12,061 nucleotides of DNA from Paraglomus occultum (lineage: Eukaryota > Glomeromycota > Glomeromycetes > Paraglomerales > Paraglomeraceae), in NCBI GenBank assembly GCA_910592205.1, contig CAJVPJ010001131.1:1-12061 (forward strand), read 5' to 3'. How positions within the stretch are numbered: the first letter of the stretch is position 1; each line of letters begins with the position of its first letter. The notes under the pieces are model-generated. The model had not been told where the DNA came from, made no database searches, and worked only from the letters and a program-made list of their open reading frames with translations. A program made the position numbers and the translations under genes. Of the stretch, positions 1-7,633 are shown in pieces.

Positions 1-59
1 TCGTCCAGAATCCATCTGTCTTTGGTCGCAACGTTTTTGGCGCTCGAATTATTTCATTC

Positions 60-188
60 CTAGAATTCAGCAAAATTTGCTTCGGATTCTAATATTTCTG
101 ATTCAAAATTTGCTTGAGTAGCTATCGACTCAGCAATAGTCGCAATAAGGGTAACAATAATAGCTTTGTTTACGTTTGAAAGTGACAT
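60..188 (-). CDS. possible small secreted peptide, 42 aa
   Basis: A minus-strand ORF runs from ATG (complement of 186-188) to TAG (complement of 60-62) and encodes 42 residues. The N-terminus reads like a signal peptide: MSLSNVNK, a hydrophobic stretch AIIVTLIATIA, then a small-residue site at IATQA (residues 22-26). The rest is short, acidic and repetitive (NFESE, ILESE, ANFAEF). The minus strand carries TATATAAATAAA about 36-47 bases upstream of the ATG, a reasonable TATA-like element. I do not recognise a family. It could be a complete small secreted protein, the first exon of a longer precursor continuing beyond the left edge, or chance. No codon or homology support is available. Confidence 0.3.
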   Translation of the reverse strand: MSLSNVNKAIIVTLIATIAESIATQANFESEILESEANFAEF

Positions 189-223
189 CTTGATCAATCG
201 TTGTAACGAACAGTAATTGCGCA

Positions 224-235
224 TTTATTTATATA
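224..235 (-). promoter_or_regulatory. TATA-like element upstream of the small ORF
   Basis: Read on the minus strand this is TATATAAATAAA, ending about 36 bases before the ATG of the 42-residue ORF. A second similar run lies a little further upstream. The region is generally AT-rich, so the match could be fortuitous. Confidence 0.25.
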
Positions 236-320
236 ATTATTATTTATACTACAGACCATTATATAACATGCATAATTTGTCAACTGAAAAGGAAATTTTC
301 TGCTTACTCTATTTGGCAAG

Positions 321-384
321 AGCTAATGAGCACTTACCTCCCCATCAACTTACCAAATCCAATAGGGGTGGTAAGCTAATGAGA
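321..384. repeat. short direct and inverted repeat pair
   Basis: AGCTAATGAG occurs twice, about 53 bases apart (from about 321 and 374). Between the copies, CTTACCTCCCC (near 335) can pair with GGGGTGGTAAG (near 366) with one mismatch. This could be the trace of a small non-autonomous element or a local duplication; no terminal structure or target duplication was made out. Confidence 0.35.
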
Positions 385-589
385 GCACCCTATATCAGTT
401 AGGATGGTAGTAAAGTCGCCGGTTTGACAGTTTGTTTAATCCCAATAACGAGAAGGTGTTGGAATAAAAAAATTTCCACGTTACGAGGAAATGATCGACG
501 TCCAAATTTGGGCCAAATTTCTATTTTTGAATCAAACGTTGGGGACGCGATAAGTAATATGTGTGTCAATTGTTTCTCTGCAAGATATA

Positions 590-805
590 TTCTACAGGAT
601 AGTATACACTATAGGATATATTAAGCTACATAAGCGTATCCTGTATAGCAATATATCCTATAGCGTATACTATCCTGTAGAACATACAATCCTGTAGCGT
701 AATATATCCTGTAGTGTATACTATCCTGTAGAACATATAATCCTATAGCGTATATCCTGTAGAGCATACAATCCTGTAGCGTAATATATCCTATAGCGTA
801 TACAT
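590..805. repeat. tandem ATCCTGTAG-type repeat array with an inverted copy
   Basis: The stretch is built from variants of TATCCTGTAG / TATCCTATAG separated by GTATAC, AACATA or GCGTAATA spacers. A 51-base period is clear between the copies starting at 650 and 701. A shortened unit follows, and another copy starts near 783. The first element, 590-622, is the reverse complement of 650-682 with one mismatch over 33 bases, and of 701-733 with one mismatch, so the array can fold into a long hairpin with a loop of about 27 bases. No ORF is explained by it. It looks like an AT-rich minisatellite or a small palindromic element. Confidence 0.85.
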
Positions 806-1744
806 TTATTATTCTGCTTCATTTGGCAAGGCATTCCCTCAGCAAAGGAGAGTTCAGTTAACAAAAACAACAACTTTAACACAACACCATTTATTTGATG
901 TTGCCAAGTTACATCCAGTATTTTTACGAATACTCAGAAATGTATACAAAAGATGAAATCAAAATTGTAGGATTATCACGACGCGATACAAACTTTTGCG
1001 TGCCACTCATAAAGCGGTCTCGCGCGTATTCTTATCTTACATGTTGCTTTTTTTTTTTTCGCTTTAGTATTAACAACAAATAAAGTGCCTAATTAAAACA
1101 CGTATTTGAGTAGTTAATGATAACATTTTGCTCCCTACGCCTCGCAATAACAATTTATTGTCTTATTTACAATACAATCTACTCTAATTCTTTTGCAAGC
1201 ACACATTATGTTGTTGTCAATGGAGTAAGTGAGTTGATATTTTATTCGCAAAGTGGCTATCAATCAGTAATAACATAGCGTTGTATATAAACGTAACATG
1301 TGCATATAGTCACCATAACGCTAGTTACATAATTAATTGCGCTTGACTATTTATAATATCTCATGCACAAAGCTGTGACACGGCCGTGGGGCCAGGCCCC
1401 TCTCTTTCCCCATCCCCCGAAATCCGATTCATGGCATACCCCATTTAAAGAATCTTGTGTGTTGGAGAATCAACCGACACTACTATTTTTGCATCATAAA
1501 GTTAATTGAACCTCATAACCATACTGTAATTACCACTACATAACCTCGAGCGAGTAAAGCTGATTGAGTGGCGAATAGTACCTGGCTTTTGTTGACTGGA
1601 TATAGAGAAAGCATCAAACAGCAGTTAGTCGAAGAAGAAGAAGAGCAACCCAAAGATTAAATAAGTTGAAAACAAGGCAGAAAAAGAAAAAGGTCGAAGT
1701 TGTAAACAGAACAATAAACTTTATACTTTACAAAACAAAAATAA
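806..1744. other. intergenic stretch and presumed promoter/5' UTR of DCP2
   Basis: No gene could be supported here. The sequence is AT-rich with a run of twelve T near 1048-1059, a GC-rich patch at 1381-1427, and a GAAGAAGAAGAAGAG run near 1630-1645 that probably lies in the DCP2 5' leader. The small ORF at 895-1083 ends in a poly-T-encoded Phe run and has no recognisable protein features. Confidence 0.5.
1388..1400. repeat. GC-rich perfect palindrome GGGGCC-A-GGCCCC
   Basis: GGGGCC (1388-1393), a single A, then GGCCCC (1395-1400) form a perfect six-base inverted repeat. It is followed by a C-rich tract to about 1419. It stands out against the AT-rich surroundings, about 350 bases before the DCP2 start. 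It could be a protein-binding site; as a hairpin the one-base loop is sterically poor. Confidence 0.6.
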
Positions 1745-4314
1745 ATGTCAGACAACAATATGTTACAATCGACAAATCCCAGTCCACTAGCAAATGCATC
1801 GTTCTCTGAAGTTTTGGACGAACTAGCAACGTATGTCGACATACTTTGCCTTAATGTTTTGTTCTTGGAACCCTCTTGTTCAGATTTATACACTAACGTA
1901 TACGTTCGTTTAATACTTGTCTTTCGAATTTTTTCATGATGCGTACATCGCTTTTCGTCTCCTTTGCTGTACGTGAAACAACCTCCCCCCCCTACAGCCG
2001 CTTTATCATCAACGTACCAGATGAGGAATTTTCTTCTCTACCACGAATTTGTTTCCAAATTGAACAAGCACATTGGTTTTATGAAGATTTTGTTAGAGAA
2101 CAACAGCCACAATTACCAAGTTTTACTCTCAAGAACTTTTGTATAAAAAATATCCTTTTTCTTTAGTCGTCATAGGCTTTCCAGAGAAAACGGAGCGTGC
2201 GGAGATTGTGGGGAGGTCGGGGCGAAAGAATCTGAGCAGAAATGCGATATAGGGAGGGAGGGAGAGAGATGTGGTGTGTTATGGCATGTTATGGCATGGT
2301 GTGTCATGGTGTGTCTGGTGTGTTATGGTGTGTTATGGCATGCATCATTTGCGAAAGATATTAGAATTAGGGGAGACATACACCTCATAAATGATTGCGT
2401 TGTCATCCTTTGACTCTGACATACTCTTTAGACATTGCCCGTTGCTCAGACAATGGTCGAACGAGACAGAAAAGGCGTTCGCAGCGTTTTTGGAATATAA
2501 AACAAGAGTGCCTGTCTGCGGGGCCGTTATCCTGAATGCAAATACAGATAAGGTTTGTCGAGTACGATAAAACGAAGTATTCGTAATCGGAAAGGGGGAG
2601 TTCTGTTTCGCGCAAATGCTGAATATTGCATGGGAAAACGTATCTACCTAAAACTCAGGTTCTCCTTGTCAAAGGATGGACATCAAAGTCGGGATGGGGG
2701 TTTCCTAAAGGGAAGATAAACAAAGATGAACTGGATGCTGCATGTGCCGTTCGCGAGGTGCCGTTGAGTAAACTTTTGACTGTGCAACTCGGCACGTTTT
2801 TCAAACGCTTGGAATTACTCACTCACGTAGTCTGATCTTTAGGTGTTGGAAGAGACTGGTTACGATATCGCGGGACTAATAAAGGAAGAGGACTATATAG
2901 AATTAACAATCAGGGAGCAGAGAATGCGGCTATATATCGTCGTTGGAGTACCGGAAGATGCGAGTTTTGCTCCAATTACAAGAAAGGAGATTAGCGTGCG
3001 TATTGATAATTAATTATTTAAAAGTTGGATTATCAACAATATTGTAGTAGCAATTAAAATTTCGCTTTGTAGAGGGTAGAGTGGCATAACCTGTCAGATC
3101 TACCAACCTGGGGACGGAATAAGCCGAGTCAAAATAAGCAAGGAACTCGTCAATATTATATGGTTGTACCATTTGTAAGGTATTTATTGATATGGCAACT
3201 TGTTGATAGTCTAATTTGATCTTTTGTCTCACACTTGTATACATAATTGATACAGTAAAATCAGATCCTGGCTTGCAAGAATGAGAAAAGTTGTCGAGGA
3301 TCCAGGATTAGCCGAAGAACAAGAGACGTCAGAGGTATCCGATAATGACGTGCCCAAATATACCTACAGAAGAACAGTTGCCACCTCTTCATCCGTCAAC
3401 GGACGACACATAACAGCCCCAAGACCTGTTGCAGCAACAGCAAACGCTGCAATAGCGGCGCTCGCTTCCTCCAACTCGACATCTGCGTACTCGGAACAGC
3501 AAAGGCGTAACTCTCTTCTTAGTCTATTTCAACAGGATGCTCCGCATCGCTCACCACCGCGTCCAAACACTACTCAGTGGCCGTCTGAGAACCCGGCAGT
3601 CAGCTACAGTTCATCGGATAGAAGCACTTCATTGTTAAACTTGCTCGAAGGAGGCATCAGTTCGTCTTCGGCTCAAAGAACAACACGACAAGATAGTGGA
3701 GCGTCTCATTCATTGACCGACGGAGGTTGGTATATCACTGCGTATGCGGTTTCGCACTTGATTTTGGGAAAAAGTTGGCTTGGGGGCTGGAGACATTTTC
3801 AATCATTACGAGAACGTATAGTTGGTTGTTCGTCATCGACGTTTTTCACCTCATTCCACACTCAAAACCTCTGCTTTTGACTTGACGTTCTTTCCTTGCA
3901 GGTTCCCTTTCCAGTCTCTACCAGGACCTCCTGACGTCTACCGGTCTAACAACAGATGCCAAATTACCCTTTCTCAATAATCGTTCGGTTAATGGACACC
4001 AAATTCAGTCAGATACTTCTTCGATTAACACGGGATCGACTGATTTTTCGTTTGATGGCTATAATCCTGGTATAACCAGCGATAATGGTAGTAGCGTAAG
4101 CAGTAGTAGCGACAGTAGTTCATCTAGCTTCCAAGCAGACGTGTATCCACTACAAGAGGGTTACGGACTGATCCATGCAAGGGGAAATGATACATTTGCT
4201 GTGACCGGTGTAGGAATGAAAGTGGGTGGGGGTCAGAGTCCGTGGTTAAATTTCCGGTTCGATACAAGTAAGATTCTTGCGGCCATGAACAGAGCGTCAA
4301 ATAGCATAAAGTAG
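1745..4314 (+). CDS. DCP2: mRNA-decapping enzyme subunit 2 (Dcp2), 8 exons, 535 aa
   Basis: Catalytic subunit of the decapping holoenzyme: with Dcp1 it hydrolyses the m7G cap of deadenylated mRNA in the cytoplasm and P-bodies. Exons: 1745-1830, 1998-2149, 2425-2552, 2659-2757, 2843-2995, 3073-3179, 3256-3725, 3902-4314 (1608 nt in all). The N-terminal regulatory domain includes HWFYEDF (residues 54-60) and FRHCPLL (81-87). The Nudix box follows the G-x5-E-x7-RE-x2-EE-x-G pattern: G140, E146, R154, E155, E158, E159, G161. RKEISRVEWHNL (from 202) and the box B tryptophan W247 follow; E204 is a candidate for the general-base glutamate. The Ser/Asn-rich tail carries leucine-rich motifs (327-333, 366-373) and SPPRP (341-345). 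The start ATG is preceded directly by an in-frame TAA. All introns are GT-AG except intron 2, which is AT-AC of the U12 type. The family is certain; the exon 7 donor (GTTGGT) was chosen because only it keeps exon 8 open. Confidence 0.95.
2207..2270 (+). repeat. G-rich purine tract inside the U12-type intron
   Basis: G runs (GGGG, GG, GGGG near 2209-2222, then GGGAGGGAGGGAGAGAGA from 2252) form a purine-rich stretch that could fold as a G-quadruplex in RNA or non-template DNA. It lies between the donor and the branch site. No function can be read from the sequence. Confidence 0.4.
2269..2345. repeat. degenerate GTGTGTTATGG / ATGGCATG tandem repeat
   Basis: About eight short units built from GTGTGTTATGG, GTGTGTCATGG and TTATGGCATG follow one another. 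The array lies wholly within the AT-AC intron of DCP2, upstream of its branch site. It looks like a slippage-derived minisatellite and may vary in length between strains. Confidence 0.75.
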
Positions 4315-4318
4315 AATG

Positions 4319-4387
4319 GTAAGATCTTGTTCCTAAATCGATGTAATAAATAATGTAATCTACCGAGAACTTCAAATTTTTTTTCAG
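4319..4387 (+). other. possible 3' UTR intron of DCP2
   Basis: Four bases after the TAG stop comes GTAAGA, followed 69 bases later by a T-rich tract and TTTTTTTTCAG. Both ends fit a GT-AG intron of the size seen elsewhere in the gene. It would lie entirely in the 3' UTR. An AATAAA at 4345-4350 inside it could instead serve as a poly(A) signal, so retention and splicing would give different 3' ends. Confidence 0.5.
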
Positions 4388-6006
4388 GGCGAGAACATCA
4401 CGTGGTATGTCTGCAAAAATCATGTCATAAGACTTGGTGGTTTAGTTTGTAAAACTAGCCCCGAATAATACAAAATGATTCTTTGTTTGAAAGACATCTA
4501 TTATTTGTTACGCTGGGGGGGAGAGTTTGTTTTCGTGTGGGAATATTGAAAATTTTTTTAGCCCATAGATGGCGTTTTTTTGGGGTAATTTTCACAGGTA
4601 CACGTTAAGTGATGCTAAGCGTCTGGCTCATTGTACGACTGGTTTCGGGTTACAACAATAGCCACAACCATAACTTATTTGCTTTGGGGGATCAGAAATG
4701 TGTAAAGACTATCCCAAATTGCTCAATCAATTGTTATGCGCTTGACACGAAATCATCGAATTAATAGAGAGGGTATGGAACAATTATAAGATTATGGACA
4801 GACCTAATTTGTTTTCGGATTTATTAATATTATTTACAAACTTTCTTTACCGTTGGAATAAAAACTTGTTTATTATTCAGACGATTAGACAATCATACGT
4901 TTTAGAGAACAACTCGTTCCTTAATGAGATGATGAGCTTGACAGATTGGCAAAATGCTCAAACAGAATTTTTATGCATTATTCACTTTTTTTAATAATTA
5001 GGCAGATACACACGCTTTGCATACGGGCATGGATCTCAATGTGCTTAGCGTATTTCTGACATGATGACAAGTTTAGAATGACGGGATTGGACGATATCAT
5101 GTCACAAAAAAATCCAAGCATTTCTCGGCAAATTAGCTTGAGAGAAATCAGTTTGCAAGTATGTTCTTCACGATTGACGTTGGTGATGAATATAAAGCTT
5201 ATGCCACTAAACGTGGGTAATACAATAATAACATGTTGGTACTCTTGGTGAATAAATCAGTCGTAATGTCGCTGTATTGCTTATGTGTTGCAAACATCTA
5301 TTTAATAAACGACAAATTTCCTACATGGCCTTGGTTGTTGTTTGGTGCAACAAGCAGCATGATTATATGCTGTGAAAAATAGAAACGAATTATATTCGCA
5401 TTGCGTAACTGTTCGATATAAATACAACTCTATCATATCGTCTTTAACGCCGCACTTGACACGAATCAACTGTGGAGAAGGAACCGACAGTTTGGTATAT
5501 GAGCCAAGCGTAAAGTTGCAGGCGTAACATTTTATGCAGGTTTAGAGGGGGGGGGAAAGCACAGGCCAAGAAATCGACAAATCGTGATGTGTGTCAGATG
5601 ACATTTTTGTCAGAAATAATAGTTGTCTATTTAGGTAGTTTCATCCACATTAGGAAATTGCCAATTATAGTTACCGTAAGTTGAGAAATTTACTCGTGTT
5701 GAAGCTTTCGACAATAGCTCTCGGCAACTTTAGTGAAAATAATTACATGTTTTGATTCTCGGAACATTGGCAATTGTAGAAACTATTTTATTTGCCGTTG
5801 CGCTTGTAACGTCTGTCTCCATTGTCAACCATTTTTGTAGCTAGATATTACAACGTATTAGTATCTTTTTTAACATATCTTTTGCACAATAAATTAGCAC
5901 CGAGGAGAAAGAGAGTAAAAAAGGTTTACATTGCTGCTATAAGCATTTTGCCATGACTGGTTAGTATAGTAATTATAAGCGCACTTTAAATAACGTAAAT
6001 TACTTG

Positions 6007-6027
6007 TGGATGTTAATAGAACATCCA
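6007..6027. repeat. 8-bp hairpin, TGGATGTT / AACATCCA
   Basis: TGGATGTT (6007-6014) and AACATCCA (6020-6027) are perfect reverse complements around a five-base AATAG loop. It lies in gene-free sequence, with no poly-T tract directly after it. Function unknown. Confidence 0.6.
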
Positions 6028-6132
6028 TTAATCTGTAGCGTAATTTAGCGTTTAAATTGTCACATATGTTTCCAATTAAGGAACAAATAATATACTGTAT
6101 GTATGTAATAATACGGTATACGATTCGTTTAT

Positions 6133-6160
6133 CTGAATAATTGTAATTGTAATTATTCAG
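6133..6160. repeat. 10-bp hairpin, CTGAATAATT / AATTATTCAG
   Basis: CTGAATAATT (6133-6142) and AATTATTCAG (6151-6160) pair perfectly around the eight-base loop GTAATTGT. The loop and arms also contain overlapping TAATTGTAATT repeats. It lies in gene-free sequence; function unknown. Confidence 0.6.
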
Positions 6161-7549
6161 CAGAAAAATTAATTTGGAATATAGCGTTTGATACAGACAG
6201 CTTGTAACTTCACAAAAGGCGTCTGATAATTATCAGCTGTCCTTGATGCATTTGTAAATAGGCATTCTCTCGCGGATACAATTAAACGTGTAAATTCATT
6301 CAACTTTACGGATAAAAAGTTTTTGACACAACACGTTGATTCTTCTCTAATGCATTTTGATACAATTCTCGTAAATGCCAAAAGCAAGAAAATAGTTATA
6401 AAACCGCGATAACCTGTTTGCTATACCGGATAATAATCATGTTACCGAGACTAAAACTCGTGGGAATTGAGATGCATTAGAACAAAAAGTCTGTAATGTT
6501 TATGATACGAGTATAACTGCTGACTAATTTAAATAACTAAAGAGATTGTGCTTAAGCTTATATTGTTCATAATTCAACAGGGTAAACTGAAAATAGGTTA
6601 AGTAATTCTCTTACAATAATTGTTTGGCATAATAATAGTCTTGTGACCATCAACATTATGCTAAAGGCAGATCAGTTTAATTTGAAACACGAGAGAATTC
6701 CGCCTCGTATGACTAAACCTGGTTAACCCCACATTCCATATGAAAAGGGTTCCGTTTTTTATTCTTTCGCACACAGAGAATGTCATCGGCATCCGCAAGT
6801 GGAAATATGTGCAAGCTTGTACTAAAGCCGTATGGAGATCAACACCATTCCTGCCACGATTAGAATGATCGGATCGGTTTACAAAAATTCAAACAGGGGA
6901 GCGAGGAAAATTTGTTTGAAAATAAACAAGACCCTGCTTTTCTTCATGCAGGAAAAAACAAAGACTGTTTGCCTTTTGCTAAACCATCAAACTCACAAGA
7001 GCAGCAAGTCGATTAAACAAGCGATTCGTTTTCTCTCTCTCTCCCCCCCAATAATCCATATTAATTATAAGGTTTGGAAAATTAGCTCAAGTAAACCGTC
7101 TGAATAATTGGGGACTTGAAAGTTTCATTGTGGCACGAGTCATTTATTACAGTCATTCCCCTCGAAACGACCAGTAACATTGAATTACGTTTGATTGGTC
7201 ATTGTAACATGCTAATTACAATTTACTGTTTAGATAAAATGCAACACTACTTTAGCAGAGTAACAACACGACCTATTAGCAAAGTCGCTCATTATTTCCA
7301 CGGCAGCTTTCCTTTGCTCTCGGATAAAGTTGCGCTTAAAGCGTGTTCTGCATTTTTGTAGAGTTTATTAATTCACATAATTTATTAGTTTATTTATTCG
7401 TCGTTTCTTTATAAGGGAGTCTTTATAATAATTTAAAAGAACATTAACAACTGAAAAAAGTAAGGTCTATGTCCCAGGAGGACTTGAGAAAAGAAGATAG
7501 CACCATTGCTACATAACATTTACGTTTACCACAGTCTTTCCTTTACCGG

Positions 7550-7620
7550 CTCCCCCTCCCCCTCCTCCTCCTCTTCTCTTCCTCTCCTCCTCTTCTTCTC
7601 TATACTCTCTCTTTCTCCCA
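7550..7620 (+). promoter_or_regulatory. CT-rich polypyrimidine leader upstream of the DHHC gene
   Basis: About 70 bases of almost pure C and T (CCCCCTCC, then CCTCCTCCTCTTC-type runs, then CTCTCTTTCTCCC) end roughly 13 bases before the DHHC-protein ATG. Pyrimidine tracts next to transcription starts are common in fungal promoters and often mark the initiation region, so this is probably the core promoter and/or 5' leader. The reading of the opposite strand as a Glu/Arg/Gly-rich ORF is an artefact of this composition. Confidence 0.55.
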
Positions 7621-7633
7621 CTTTTAATTAATA

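Larger units (their letters stand above)
2150..2424 (+). other. U12-type AT-AC intron in DCP2 (intron 2)
   Basis: The intron starts with ATATCCTTT, a perfect match to the consensus 5' splice site of minor-spliceosome AT-AC introns. It ends in ATAC. A branch-site-like CCTTTGAC lies at 2407-2414, with the presumed branch A at 2413, 11 bases before the intron end. Splicing joins codon 80 (A + TC, Ile) and gives KNFCIKIFRHCPLL, which aligns without gaps to the conserved Dcp2 segment (S. pombe FSAKLFAHCPLL, from memory). A GT-AG decoy pair (GT 2141, AG 2431) brackets it but shifts the frame. At 275 bases it is the longest intron of the gene. Confidence 0.93.
4388..7553. other. long gene-poor interval, no supported gene
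   Basis: Roughly 3.2 kb of AT-rich sequence on which neither strand shows a conserved protein segment that I can recognise. Short ORFs (for example 4794-4994, 5078-5251, 6169-6387 on the minus strand, 6832-7107, 7116-7361) have no domain, signal or splice pattern that supports them. It holds two clear hairpins (6007-6027, 6133-6160), a run of nine or so G near 5547-5555, and a CT/C run near 7030-7048. It may contain UTRs of the flanking genes, non-coding RNA, or decayed transposon sequence. Confidence 0.55.

Noticed and set aside
217-402. 61-codon plus-strand ORF near the left end
   Set aside because: Tyr/Asn-rich reading of AT-rich DNA across the short repeat pair, with no protein features.
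624-790. Further U12-type donors (GTATCC, ATATCC) in the repeat array
   Set aside because: These read ATATCCTATAG or GTATCCTGTAT, lack the TCCTTT core, and are simply the repeat unit.
590-805. CRISPR-like array
   Set aside because: Units are variants of one short AT-rich word with no unique spacers of constant length, and the context is eukaryotic.
1381-1450. tRNA or other structured RNA gene
   Set aside because: The GC-rich patch has no A/B box pair, no TTCGA-type T loop and no cloverleaf arms that I could pair. No tRNA or rRNA was found elsewhere in the window.
2141-2166. 26-base GT-AG intron in DCP2 (GTATAA...CTTTAG)
   Set aside because: Far too short for a spliceosomal intron, and the sequence after it does not encode the conserved FRHCPLL segment.
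3175-3255. DCP2 exon 6 ending at 3174 with donor GTAAGG
   Set aside because: It leaves phase 0, but every usable acceptor downstream needs phase 2. Ending at 3179 with donor GTATTT gives VPFVSKIRSWL, which matches the box B pattern.
5078-5251. 57-codon plus-strand ORF with SISRQISLREISLQ, possible first exon ending before GTATGT
   Set aside because: No downstream exon or known family could be linked to it; the pattern is too short to exceed chance.
6832-7107. 91-codon plus-strand ORF
   Set aside because: Lys/Ser-rich composition, contains a CT-run-encoded Leu-Ser stretch, and has no recognisable domain, signal or splice context.
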